From Mayfieldus sp963740555 (GTDB taxonomy: Bacteria; Actinomycetota; Thermoleophilia; Solirubrobacterales; 70-9), in NCBI GenBank assembly GCA_963740555.1, contig CAVUES010000015.1, forward strand, positions 62,001 through 126,000: a DNA stretch of 64,000 nt. Direction: 5' to 3'. A model generated the notes under the pieces. It was not told the DNA's origin, made no database searches, and saw only the letters and a list, made by a program, of their open reading frames with translations. Made by a program: the position numbers and the translations under genes. Shown one piece after another: positions 49,661 to 57,838 of the stretch; the first letter of the stretch is position 1, and each line of letters starts with the position of its first letter.

Positions 49661-50491
49661 ATGCGAGCGAAAGTCGCCTCGCCCGACCGGGTGGTCGCCG
49701 AGATTGCGGCCCGCCAGCACGGCGTCGTCACGGTCTCGCAGCTCACCACGCAGATGAGCCACGGGAGCGTTCGGCGTCGGGTCCAGGCAGGACGGCTGCA
49801 CCGGATTCATCGCGGCGTCTATGCCGTCGGGCACCGGAGCATCGGCGATCACGGGCGATGGCTTGCGGCGGTACTCGCATGTGGCGAAGGTGCTGTCCTC
49901 AGCCATATGCCCGCAGCTGCCTTGTGGGGGCTGCTACAGGCGCCGCGTCGAGGAGAGCCTGTCGATGTGACGATGCCCGGGCTCGGTGGCAAGCCCAAGC
50001 GCCCTGGAATTCGTCTCCATCGCTCGCGCACCTTGGCGAGGACCAGGACCGTCCGCCGGCTGGGCATCCCGGTCACCACGCCTGCGCGCACGATCGCGGA
50101 CCTGCGCCGTGTTGTTCCGGCCAAGCTGGTCGGGAGCGCAATCCGTCAGGCGGAAGTGATCGGCCTCGACATCCCCGATGATGTCGAGGCCGACTCCACA
50201 CGCAGCGAGCTCGAGCGTAGGTTCCTCGGCGTTTGTCGCCGCCATCAGCTGCCTCCGCCGCAGGTCAATGCCCGGCTCGGCCGGTTCGTCGTCGACTTCC
50301 TCTGGCCGGACCAGCACCTGATCGTTGAGACCGACGGCTATCGATTCCACCGTGGCCGCCAGGCCTTCGAGGATGATCGCGCCCGCGACCTAGACCTCCA
50401 GCTACGCGGCTTCACGGTCTTCCGCATCACGTACCGCCAACTGACACAGGATCCAGCCGGGGTCGCAAGGGGGCTGCAGGCACTCCTATGA
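49661..50491 (+). CDS. AbiEi-like winged-helix plus DUF559 endonuclease-fold protein
   Basis: A protein of about 276 residues. The N-terminal half, RVVAEIAARQHGVVTVSQL and RRRVQAGRLHRIHRGVYAVGH, is the winged-helix type seen in AbiEi antitoxins. The middle, LSHMPAAALWGLL to GIPVTTPARTIADL, is the usual linker domain. The C-terminus, FVVDFLWPDQHLIVETDGYRFHRGRQAFEDDRARDLDLQLRGF, is a DUF559 PD-(D/E)xK nuclease-like fold related to very-short-patch repair enzymes. No AbiEii toxin lies next to it. It could act in DNA metabolism or defence; this is not established. The longer GTG 49589 start is possible. Confidence 0.75.
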   Translation: MRAKVASPDRVVAEIAARQHGVVTVSQLTTQMSHGSVRRRVQAGRLHRIHRGVYAVGHRSIGDHGRWLAAVLACGEGAVLSHMPAAALWGLLQAPRRGEPVDVTMPGLGGKPKRPGIRLHRSRTLARTRTVRRLGIPVTTPARTIADLRRVVPAKLVGSAIRQAEVIGLDIPDDVEADSTRSELERRFLGVCRRHQLPPPQVNARLGRFVVDFLWPDQHLIVETDGYRFHRGRQAFEDDRARDLDLQLRGFTVFRITYRQLTQDPAGVARGLQALL

Positions 50492-50498
50492 TCGGCTG

Positions 50499-53207
50499 GT
50501 GGCAAAGCAGAACGCGCATCCCGAGCTGTTCCTGATCGACGGAAACTCGCTTGCCTACCGGGCGTTCTTCGCGCTGCCGGAGTCGATCGCAACCTCCGAC
50601 GGGCGGCCGACCAACGCGATCTATGGATTCGCCTCGATGCTGGTGAAGATCATCACCGAGCACGAGCCGGGCGGTGTCGTCGTCGCGTGGGACGCCGGGA
50701 TGTCGGGCCGCGAGAAGGAGTACAAGGAATACAAGGCGGGGCGCAAGCCGCGTCCCGATCTGCTCCGCGAGCAGTGGCCGCACATGATGCCGCTGGTCGA
50801 GGCCTTCGGCTATCAGAACGTCAAGGTCGACGGCTACGAGGCCGACGACGTGATCGCCTCGCTGGTCCGCCAGGCGCGCGAGCAGCAGATCCCGGTGATG
50901 GTCGTCTCCGGCGACCGCGACGTCTACCAGGTGGTCACCGACGGGGTGCGGGTGATGACCACCTCACGCGGGATCACCGACACCAAGGTCTACGACCGCG
51001 ACGGGGTGATCGAGCGCTACGGCGTGCCGCCGGAGCTGGTCACCGACTTGATCGGGCTGAAGGGCGACACCTCCGACAACATCCCCGGCGTCCCAGGGAT
51101 CGGCGACAAGACCGCCGCTCAGCTGCTGCAGGAGTTCGGCTCGCTGGAGGAGGTGCTGGCGAACGTCGACAAGATCTCCGGCGCGAAGCGCAAGCAGAAC
51201 CTCATCGAGCATGCCGAGGACGCCCGCGTCTCCAAGCAGCTCGCGACCATGCACTACGACATCGAGACCGGTCTCGACTTCGAGCAGCTGATGGGCGCCG
51301 AGCCGGACTGGTCGAGCCTGCGGGAGTTTTCGCGCGAATTCGAGCTGCGGGTGATTCTCGAGCGGCTCGAGGAGGGTCTGCCCGAGGGCGCGCTGGTCCC
51401 GGGTCGCAAGATCGAGCACGAGGTCGAGGTGGAGGCCGAGGAGGGGTCGCCGGCGGATCTCGCCGCGGGCCCGGTTTCGCTCGCGATCGCCGATGGTAGT
51501 TGGGCCGCCGCCGACGCCAAGCGGGTGGTCACCGGGGAGGCCAAGGACCTGGAGGCGCTGGCCCGGGAGGTTGCGTCGCACCCGCTGGTCGCGCACGACG
51601 CCAAGTCGTTGGGCGGCGGGCGGCACGGATTGCTCGCCGCCGCGGCCGAGGCGGGGGTCGAGCTGGTTTTGGACCACGACACGATGCTGGCCGCCTACCT
51701 GATCGACCCAGCGCGTCGCAACTACGACCTGGTCGAGCTGGCGGCCGACGCGGGGATCGGACTGTCGGACGAGGAGCCCAAGCCCGACCCCAGCACGCCC
51801 GCATCCGGGCAAAGCCCGGATTACCGCTCGTCGCGAAGCGACTCGCTGGCGGAGGACGTGCCGAGCAAAGGTTCTGAGCAACTCGAGCTGGGCGACGAAG
51901 CCGAGGCTGGGCTCAAGCCGCCGGAGGAGGCACGGCTGGTCTCGGAGCTCACCGGGCTGCAGCGGCCTCGATTGGTCGAATGGGGGCTGGAGGAGCTGCT
52001 GCGGGAGGTCGAGCTGCCGCTGGTGGACGTGCTGGCGGCGATGGAGCGTGAGGGAGTGAAGCTGGACGCGGAGCGGCTGGCAGAGATCGGCGAGGGCTTC
52101 GCGGAGGAGATCGCGAAGCTCGAGTCCGAGATCCACGAGCTGGCCGGGCACGAGTTCACGATCGGCTCCCCACAGCAGGTTGCGGAGGTTCTCTTCGAGG
52201 AGCTCGAGCTGACCCGCAAGCGGCGCGGCAAGACCGGCTTCTCGACCGATGCCCGGGTGCTTGCGCAGATCCGCGACGAGCACGAGATCGTCCCGAAGAT
52301 TGAGAGCTGGCGCGAGCTGACCAAGCTCAAGAGCACCTACCTCGACACGCTCCCCGACCTGATCGACCCAGGCAGCATGCGCATCCACACGACCTTCAAC
52401 CAGGCCGCGACCACCACGGGGCGGCTCTCGAGCACCAATCCCAACCTCCAGAACATCCCGATCCGCACCGAGCTCGGCCGCCCGCTGCGCTCATGCTTCG
52501 TCGCCGAGCGCGGAAGCCGCCTGCTCTCCGCGGACTACAGCCAGGTCGAGCTGAGGGTCCTGGCCCACGTCGCCGACGAGCCGGTGCTGAAGGAGATCTT
52601 CGAGGCGGGGGACGACGTCCACGCGGCCACCGCCGCGGAGGTGTTCGAGGTCGAGCGCGAGGAGGTGGACATCGGCCAGCGGTCGAAGGCGAAGATGGTC
52701 AACTTCGGCATCGTTTACGGACTGACCGGGTTCGGCCTCGCCGACCGCTTGGGGATTCCGCAAGCCGAGGGGGAGGAGTTCGTCGCCCGCTATCTGGAGC
52801 GCTTCCCGGCCGTTCGGGTCTTCCGTGAGCAGATCATCGAGCGCGCCCAGGCGGATGGCTATGTGACCACCTTGATGGGCCGCCGCCGGCCGATCCCCGA
52901 GCTGCGCTCCGGCAACGTGCAGACCCGCCGCCTCGGCGAGCGGCTGGCCGTCAACACGGTGATCCAAGGCACCGCCGCCGACATCATCAAGGTGGCGATG
53001 GTGCATTGCCACCTAGCGCTGCGCGAGGCCGAAATGAAGACGCGGCTGATCCTGCAGATACACGACGAGCTGCTCTTCGAGGGCCCGGCAGGCGAGATGG
53101 AGGAGGCCGAGAAGCTGGTGCGCCGGGAGATGGTCGGCGCCTACGAACTCGACCCGCTGCTCGAGGTCGACCTCGGCGTCGGCAAGGACTGGCTGGACGC
53201 CAAGTAG
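50499..53207 (+). CDS. polA: DNA polymerase I
   Basis: A repair and Okazaki-fragment polymerase of 902 residues. The 5'-3' exonuclease domain (about 1-300) has LIDGNSLAYRAFFALP, GYEADDVIASL and LIGLKGDTSDNIPGVPGIGDKTA. The middle domain (about 325-480) keeps the fold, but no D-x-E proofreading motif is visible and it contains a low-complexity insert (SGQSPDYRSSRSDS). The polymerase domain has TGRLSSTNPNLQNIPIRTELGR, DYSQVELRVLAH, KMVNFGIVYGLT and QIHDELLFE. GTG 50499 follows the DUF559 gene by 7 bases. A hairpin follows the stop. Confidence 0.96.
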   Translation: MAKQNAHPELFLIDGNSLAYRAFFALPESIATSDGRPTNAIYGFASMLVKIITEHEPGGVVVAWDAGMSGREKEYKEYKAGRKPRPDLLREQWPHMMPLVEAFGYQNVKVDGYEADDVIASLVRQAREQQIPVMVVSGDRDVYQVVTDGVRVMTTSRGITDTKVYDRDGVIERYGVPPELVTDLIGLKGDTSDNIPGVPGIGDKTAAQLLQEFGSLEEVLANVDKISGAKRKQNLIEHAEDARVSKQLATMHYDIETGLDFEQLMGAEPDWSSLREFSREFELRVILERLEEGLPEGALVPGRKIEHEVEVEAEEGSPADLAAGPVSLAIADGSWAAADAKRVVTGEAKDLEALAREVASHPLVAHDAKSLGGGRHGLLAAAAEAGVELVLDHDTMLAAYLIDPARRNYDLVELAADAGIGLSDEEPKPDPSTPASGQSPDYRSSRSDSLAEDVPSKGSEQLELGDEAEAGLKPPEEARLVSELTGLQRPRLVEWGLEELLREVELPLVDVLAAMEREGVKLDAERLAEIGEGFAEEIAKLESEIHELAGHEFTIGSPQQVAEVLFEELELTRKRRGKTGFSTDARVLAQIRDEHEIVPKIESWRELTKLKSTYLDTLPDLIDPGSMRIHTTFNQAATTTGRLSSTNPNLQNIPIRTELGRPLRSCFVAERGSRLLSADYSQVELRVLAHVADEPVLKEIFEAGDDVHAATAAEVFEVEREEVDIGQRSKAKMVNFGIVYGLTGFGLADRLGIPQAEGEEFVARYLERFPAVRVFREQIIERAQADGYVTTLMGRRRPIPELRSGNVQTRRLGERLAVNTVIQGTAADIIKVAMVHCHLALREAEMKTRLILQIHDELLFEGPAGEMEEAEKLVRREMVGAYELDPLLEVDLGVGKDWLDAK

Positions 53208-53235
53208 GAAGGACGGCCCCAGTGGCCGCCCTTCC
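53207..53235 (+). terminator. terminator-like hairpin after polA
   Basis: GGAAGGACGGCC (53207-53218) pairs with GGCCGCCCTTCC (53224-53235), 11 of 12 positions, over a CCAGT loop. It begins on the last base of the polA stop codon. A closely similar hairpin is at 53984-54010. Confidence 0.75.
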
Positions 53236-53265
53236 GTGAAACGGTCGTTTAATCCAGCCCGCGGA

Positions 53266-53784
53266 TCAGGTCGTCGGCGGGAGCGATCCCACGCTCTTGC
53301 AGCCTTCCTGACCCCTGTCCAGCCGCACCCAGCTCCTGATGTCGCCAAAGGCGCCGAAGGTGACCCCGAGGCAGTAGCCGCCGCCATTGAGATAGCCCTG
53401 CCCGGCTGCCGTGAAGTCGAACCAGAGAGGACGCCCGCTGGTGTCGGTTCCATTCGGATTCGTGGCGGCCTTGCAGATCAGCTCGCCAGTGCCGCTGGGG
53501 ATGTGGTTGCAGAACGAGGCGCGGGTGATGAAGAACGCGCAATAGGCGCGGTCTTTCGGAGTCCCGACGTTCCCATCGCCGTCAGCGTCCTGATTGCAGG
53601 TCGGGCTCTTCCAATCCCAGACAATGGTGTCGCTGACCTCATGCCAGAACGCCAGCGTGTAGTGGTCGTTTCCCACCTTGGTGACCTCCGCGCAACCGGT
53701 CGCCGCCGCTGCAGCACCACAGATGAACGTGGCGAGCGCGGCGTTGCGCAGCTTGCGGGTGAACTTCGTTCCAGGCTGTGCCAT
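53266..53784 (-). CDS. exported hypothetical protein
   Basis: A 172-residue protein not recognised. The N-terminus (KFTRKLRNAALATFICGAAAAATGCAEV) is a signal with a lipobox-like TGC. The mature part is rich in aromatic and Gly residues with several Cys (NQDADGDGN, YCAFFITRASFCNHI, YLNGGGYCLGVTFGAFGDIRSW), which suggests disulfides and possibly a Ca-binding DADGDGN loop. GGGAGAG precedes ATG 53784. It ends near the polA terminator and is convergent with polA. Confidence 0.65.
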   Translation of the reverse strand: MAQPGTKFTRKLRNAALATFICGAAAAATGCAEVTKVGNDHYTLAFWHEVSDTIVWDWKSPTCNQDADGDGNVGTPKDRAYCAFFITRASFCNHIPSGTGELICKAATNPNGTDTSGRPLWFDFTAAGQGYLNGGGYCLGVTFGAFGDIRSWVRLDRGQEGCKSVGSLPPTT

Positions 53785-53983
53785 CTCTCTCCCTCGGTCG
53801 CTTGGCGCGACGCTATCCCCCAAATGACTGAGGGTCAACAGCGGTTACAGTCACTCTTCGAATAGTCAGTAATTAACCGGCTCCGGGTCAGTGCCTCGAG
53901 CGACTGAGGGCGGTCAGGCGAAGTCGTGCGGCACCGCGCCCAAGTCCCTCACCGTCGGTCGATTGGAGGCTAAGTAGACGTGG

Positions 53984-54010
53984 GAAGGGCGGCCATGGCG
54001 GCCGCCCTTC
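53984..54010. terminator. perfect hairpin downstream of the Ca-repeat protein gene
   Basis: GAAGGGCGGCC (53984-53994) pairs perfectly with GGCCGCCCTTC (54000-54010) over ATGGC. It lies 33 bases beyond the stop of the minus-strand gene at 54043 and is nearly the same stem as the polA hairpin. The rest of 53785-54042 shows no gene. Confidence 0.75.
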
Positions 54011-54042
54011 GGTGCGTGAATCAGGCGTAGCTTCGGCTTTGC

Positions 54043-54648
54043 CTAGTTATTCAGCTCGACCTTCTCGAAGACGGCGTTTCCGCCCTCGGTCTGGAGCTCG
54101 GCTTCCTGGACTGCCGCGCCCGGGGTCAGGTCGGCCGTGGTGCAGTTGGCGTTCTCGTCATTGGCATTGCCCGGCCCAGAGTTCTCGCTGCCTGGCCCGG
54201 AGTTGTCCTCCGACGATCCGTCACGGCTGTCGGCCTGGTTGTCGTTGTCCTCGTTCTCGTTCTCGTTTTCGCATTCGATCTCGGTCTGGTCGGTGACCAT
54301 CCCGCTCATGGTGTCGCCGCCGAACAGGTCGATCACGAGGTGGCCGGTGCTGGAGTCGAACGAGGCGATCGTGCCGGCGTTCTCGTCACCGTCCTTGATG
54401 CCGTCGTTGTCGGTGTCGACGTCGCGGGGGTTGTCACCGGCCCGGAACTCGCCCATGTTGTTGAGTCCGTCCCGATCCTGGTCACGGTGCCCCTGTTTGA
54501 CCCTCAGCGACAAATGATGATGTCGCTCCCAGCGGTCCCGGATGCCGTCGTGGTTGCGGTCCTTCGCCGCCGCCTGCGCCGGAATCGCAAACATCAGCAC
54601 CAGACCGATGGCGGCGGCCAAAACCCCGCCAAGCCTTCGCGTCGTCAT
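54043..54648 (-). CDS. secreted thrombospondin type 3-like Ca-repeat protein
   Basis: A 201-residue exported protein. The signal peptide is RRLGGVLAAAIGLVLMFAIPAQAAA. Three acidic Ca-binding loops follow, DRNHDGIRDRWE, DQDRDGLNNMGEF and DVDTDNDGIKDGDE, spaced as in thrombospondin type 3 repeats. Then come a strand-rich segment (TIASFDSSTGHLVIDLFGGDTMSG), a highly acidic Asn/Glu/Asp/Ser stretch and a final domain ending in FEKVELNN. GGAGGGAAG precedes ATG 54648. It probably resides in the cell wall or outside the cell; its role is unknown. It is downstream of the sigma-factor gene on the same strand, which may control it (inference). Confidence 0.8.
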   Translation of the reverse strand: MTTRRLGGVLAAAIGLVLMFAIPAQAAAKDRNHDGIRDRWERHHHLSLRVKQGHRDQDRDGLNNMGEFRAGDNPRDVDTDNDGIKDGDENAGTIASFDSSTGHLVIDLFGGDTMSGMVTDQTEIECENENENEDNDNQADSRDGSSEDNSGPGSENSGPGNANDENANCTTADLTPGAAVQEAELQTEGGNAVFEKVELNN

Positions 54649-54702
54649 CTTCCCTCCTTGGTGGTCAGTCATTGAGGCAAGAACACGCCTGGCGACCAAA
54701 GA

Positions 54703-55974
54703 TCACCCGTCGCTGGACGGATTGCTAAGAGAGCCGTCGTCGCCGGAGCTGGAACCGTCCAATCCCGAGTCCCCGGAACTTCCGGAGCCCAAGTCGCCCG
54801 AACCGGAGCCCCCCGACCCCGACCCGTCACCGGATGTCCCCGAGCTGCCACCGGAGGACCCCGATCCGGAGCTCCCCGAGTCGTCACCGGAGGCTCCCGA
54901 GCCGTGGTGATCTCCCGAGCTGCCGCCGCCGTCGGACCCGCCACCATCGCGCCCGCCGCTCGGGCCCGGCCCGCTTCCCGAGCCAGCATGGTGCCCGGAG
55001 GACTCGTCCGCCGGTCCGGGCCCGCTGCCCCCATCTTCGCCCGATTGCCGGCCGCCACCGTGATGGTCGAGTCCACCGCCGTGCTCGCCCTTGCCGGTTC
55101 CGCGATTCGAATCGGGGATGGTCGCTGAGCCCGATTTGCCGAGCGGGCCAGCCGGATCGGATCTCGCTGCGACCGGCGCCGCCGAATTGGAGCCGTGGTC
55201 CCGCGAGGAGTCGTGCAGCGCCACGCCGGTCACAACCGACCCGGCGACGAACACGGTTGCAAGCCCAGCCTTCATCGCCATCCCGGCGCCGGCGCCCCCG
55301 GCTGTAGCGGCGGCACCTCCACCGGCCGCGGCCAGCCCGCCGCCGCCGCCGCCACCGGAGGGTGCGAGCAGGAATTGCAGCAGCGGCAGGGGCAGCAGCA
55401 TCCCGACCCCATCGCGCAGCGCCTGGCGTGCCCGGTAGATCGCCTGGCGCGCCGCGCCACCGGTCAGGCCCAGCGCCGCGGCGATCTCCTCGTGGCTGAG
55501 GCCCTCCAGCTCGCGCATCACGATCGCGGCCCGCTGCGGATCGGGGAGGGCCCGCAGGCGCCGCATCAGCTCCGCGACCTCCGCGCGACGCTCGGCCGCC
55601 TCGGGCGGAGTCTCGACGCCGTCGATTCCCTCATGCAGCGGGGCGGTCGCCGGCGGCTGGTCGCGCAGGTCGTTGAGCGCCGTATTGCGGACGATCCGGT
55701 AGAGCCATGGACGGAGCTCGATCTCCTTGTCGGTGTCGCGAAGCGCCAGGAGGGCCTTCGAGAACGCGTCCTGAGTCACGTCCTCGGCGCGGTGTGAGGG
55801 GACGATCGCCGCCGCGTAGCGATCGAGCGGCTTGCCGTATCGGCGCACGATCTCCTCGAAGGCGGCCTCGTAGCCGTTGCGCACCAGGGAGACCAGCCGC
55901 CGGTCGGGCTGCGTTCTCAGGGCTGGTCCTAGGAACAGCCGTGAGGCCACGCTGGTGGCTGGAGGTGGAGGCAT
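54703..55974 (-). CDS. ECF sigma factor with C-terminal membrane segment and Gly/Ser/Asp-rich tail
   Basis: About 423 residues. The sigma part (about 20-195) has region 2 (RLVSLVRNGYEAAFEEIVRRYGKPL, RAEDVTQDAFSKALLAL, ELRPWLYRIVRNTALNDLRD) and region 4 (LRALPDPQRAAIVMRELEGLSHEEIAAALGLTGGAARQAIYRARQALR). After a Gly/Ala linker comes one hydrophobic segment (MAMKAGLATVFVAGSVVTGVAL). It is followed by about 170 residues of Gly, Ser, Asp and His. No separate anti-sigma gene is adjacent. The protein should be membrane-tethered, with the tail outside. ATG 55974 is likely; upstream starts to 56055 exist. Confidence 0.85.
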   Translation of the reverse strand: MPPPPATSVASRLFLGPALRTQPDRRLVSLVRNGYEAAFEEIVRRYGKPLDRYAAAIVPSHRAEDVTQDAFSKALLALRDTDKEIELRPWLYRIVRNTALNDLRDQPPATAPLHEGIDGVETPPEAAERRAEVAELMRRLRALPDPQRAAIVMRELEGLSHEEIAAALGLTGGAARQAIYRARQALRDGVGMLLPLPLLQFLLAPSGGGGGGGLAAAGGGAAATAGGAGAGMAMKAGLATVFVAGSVVTGVALHDSSRDHGSNSAAPVAARSDPAGPLGKSGSATIPDSNRGTGKGEHGGGLDHHGGGRQSGEDGGSGPGPADESSGHHAGSGSGPGPSGGRDGGGSDGGGSSGDHHGSGASGDDSGSSGSGSSGGSSGTSGDGSGSGGSGSGDLGSGSSGDSGLDGSSSGDDGSLSNPSSDG

Positions 55975-56067
55975 TGACCTGATCGTGGCGCTGCCACTCC
56001 TGATATGACAGCGTCGCCTTTCGGGGGCTACGTAGAAAACACAGGCTAGGTTCAAAGATCACAATGC

Positions 56068-56514
56068 ATGAACGCGATGGATAGGGGCACGGCGGTCCTC
56101 CTCACCGCCGGGGCCGGCGGCCTGATCGCCCTCCAGGCGCCGATCAACGCCGGGCTCGGCAAGTCGACCGGCGACCTGGCGGCGGCGATGATCTCCTTCC
56201 TCGTCGGAAGCGCGGCGCTGGTGCTGATCGTCGTGGTGAGCGGGAAGGCCGGGGGCGTCTCTCACGTCGGCGACGTTCGCTGGTACTACCTGCTCGGGGG
56301 ACTGCTGGGCGCGGTCTACGTCGCCAATGCTCTCGTCGCCGTCAGCTCGATCGGAGCCGGAGGCGTGGCGGCGGCGACGATCGCGGGCCAGCTGACCACC
56401 TCCGTGGTCGCCGACCGAATCGGAATCCTCGGCCTCGACCAGGTCGCGCTGACGCCGGCGAGGGTGGCGGGCGTCGTCCTCTTGCTGGTGGGCACGTTTC
56501 TGGTCGTGCGCTAG
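56068..56514 (+). CDS. DUF606/YdcZ-like DMT-superfamily membrane protein
   Basis: A 148-residue protein with about five hydrophobic helices: VLLTAGAGGLIALQAPINAGLGKSTGDL, AMISFLVGSAALVLIVVVSG, WYYLLGGLLGAVYVANALVAV, AATIAGQLTTSVVADRIGILG and RVAGVVLLLVGTFLVV. The APINAGLGK start and GGLLGAVYV motif fit the DUF606 family of small drug/metabolite-type transporters. Substrate unknown. ATG 56068 or 56077. It is divergent from the sigma gene and convergent with the FAD oxidoreductase gene. Confidence 0.85.
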   Translation: MNAMDRGTAVLLTAGAGGLIALQAPINAGLGKSTGDLAAAMISFLVGSAALVLIVVVSGKAGGVSHVGDVRWYYLLGGLLGAVYVANALVAVSSIGAGGVAAATIAGQLTTSVVADRIGILGLDQVALTPARVAGVVLLLVGTFLVVR

Positions 56515-56523
56515 TGATGTTGG

Positions 56524-56573
56524 GCCGCGGCGTTGCGCCGCGGCACTGGCGCGTCAGGCGGCCGAAGGCCGCC
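56524..56573. repeat. paired-hairpin intergenic element, site 4
   Basis: Hairpin A pairs GCCGCGGCG (56524-56532) with CGCCGCGGC (56536-56544) over TTG. The 12-base spacer (56545-56556) ends in GTCA. Hairpin B pairs GGCGGCC (56557-56563) with GGCCGCC (56567-56573) over GAA. It has the same layout, loops and spacer length as site 1, with different but still fully paired stems. It lies between two convergent genes. Confidence 0.8.
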
Positions 56574-56582
56574 GCAAGTTAT

Positions 56583-57689
56583 TCAGGCGGCGATGCGGGT
56601 CTCGCTAGGGACGGAGGTGCCCAGCGCGAACTCGGGCGGCGCGATGTTGAGGTAATGGGCGAACGACCAGTCGACGAACCGCTTGCTCGCCATCCCATTC
56701 AGCGCTGCCGCAAGCAATCGGGGCGGGACCCTCGGGATCAACTGCTGGACCCGCAGCAAGGACTCGAACTTCCAGCGATGCGAGTCGGAGAAGGCGGCGT
56801 AGTCGGCCAGGGCGTCGGAGAGAGGCTTGCCGCCGTCGTGGACCGCCCGCAGCTGGCGCCCACAGGCGATCGCGAAGTAGAAGGCGGTGCGGATTCCCTC
56901 CGCGGTCAGCGGCAGACAGTGTCCGGCCGAGTCGCCAGCGAAGAAGACGCCGGCGTCGACCGCCGGGCGCAGGCGGTGGGGGATCCAGTTGCCCTGGTAG
57001 CGCACGCTCGGTACCTCGAGGCGCTGGGCCAGCTCGACGGTCGGCTGCTTGACGTGAAAGTGGGGATCGAACGAGCCGACCCCTACCCGTAGCTCGTCGT
57101 CGGCCGGGAAGCTCCAGCCGTAGCCGGCGGGGACGACGTCACGTTCGATCCAGATCTCCAGCTCAGCGTCGCTTCCCCATGGGTGCACCTCGAGGCCCCG
57201 CGAGAGGCGCGCCTCGGGGGGCTGGACGTTGGCGCCCGAGCCGAGCACGCGACGCCAGCCCAGAGCGTCGACGACGAGCGGGGCGGCGAGTTCACCGCGA
57301 TCGGTGACTACCCGGATCGAGCCGTCTCCGTTTGGCTCTGTGCCGCGACCCTCGACGGTCGCGGTCTCGAACTCGGCGTCGCACTGTTGCCAGAGCAGCT
57401 CGCAGAGGGTGCGGTAGTCGAAGGTCGAGAAATCCCAGGGAAGATCCATGCGGACGCTCGTGTGCGGGGTATGGATCACCAGCTCGCCGAACGTCTGCTT
57501 GATCGACTCCGGAAGACCAAGCGCGCCAAGCCAGGCCGTGGGCGCGGCGCAGGCAGAGGTCTGGCGCTCGCCGATCTCGTATCGGTCAAGGATCAGCACC
57601 CGTGCCCCTGAGCCGGCCAACTCCCGCGCCACCGTGAGGCCGGCGAAGCTGGCACCGCAGATCAAGACGTCGTAGGAGCCGCTGAGCAA
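56583..57689 (-). CDS. geranylgeranyl-reductase-type FAD-dependent oxidoreductase
   Basis: About 368 residues. The N-terminal Rossmann motif YDVLICGASFAGLTVARELAGSGARVLILDR binds FAD. VVDALGWRRVLG and the second FAD motif GVFFAGDSAGHCLPLTAEGIRTAFYFAIACGRQL are typical of the geranylgeranyl reductase/PHBH-like family. These enzymes reduce isoprenoid chains or hydroxylate small molecules; the substrate here is unknown. The TTG at 57689 gives LSGSYDVLIC; the frame is open to TTG 57746 and the start is uncertain. It is divergent from rpsA. Confidence 0.83.
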   Translation of the reverse strand: MLSGSYDVLICGASFAGLTVARELAGSGARVLILDRYEIGERQTSACAAPTAWLGALGLPESIKQTFGELVIHTPHTSVRMDLPWDFSTFDYRTLCELLWQQCDAEFETATVEGRGTEPNGDGSIRVVTDRGELAAPLVVDALGWRRVLGSGANVQPPEARLSRGLEVHPWGSDAELEIWIERDVVPAGYGWSFPADDELRVGVGSFDPHFHVKQPTVELAQRLEVPSVRYQGNWIPHRLRPAVDAGVFFAGDSAGHCLPLTAEGIRTAFYFAIACGRQLRAVHDGGKPLSDALADYAAFSDSHRWKFESLLRVQQLIPRVPPRLLAAALNGMASKRFVDWSFAHYLNIAPPEFALGTSVPSETRIAA

Positions 57690-57838
57690 CGTACGGTCTT
57701 GACCGCGTTTGGTGGCGCGAACGGGCACGCGAGCAGTAAACAGCAATAGGTGCTTGGCTGATCGGTACTGCGCAAGCAGGTCGACGGAGGATCAGCGTTC
57801 ACGTACTTGTGACTTAACGTCTGCCATCATCCGTCGCC

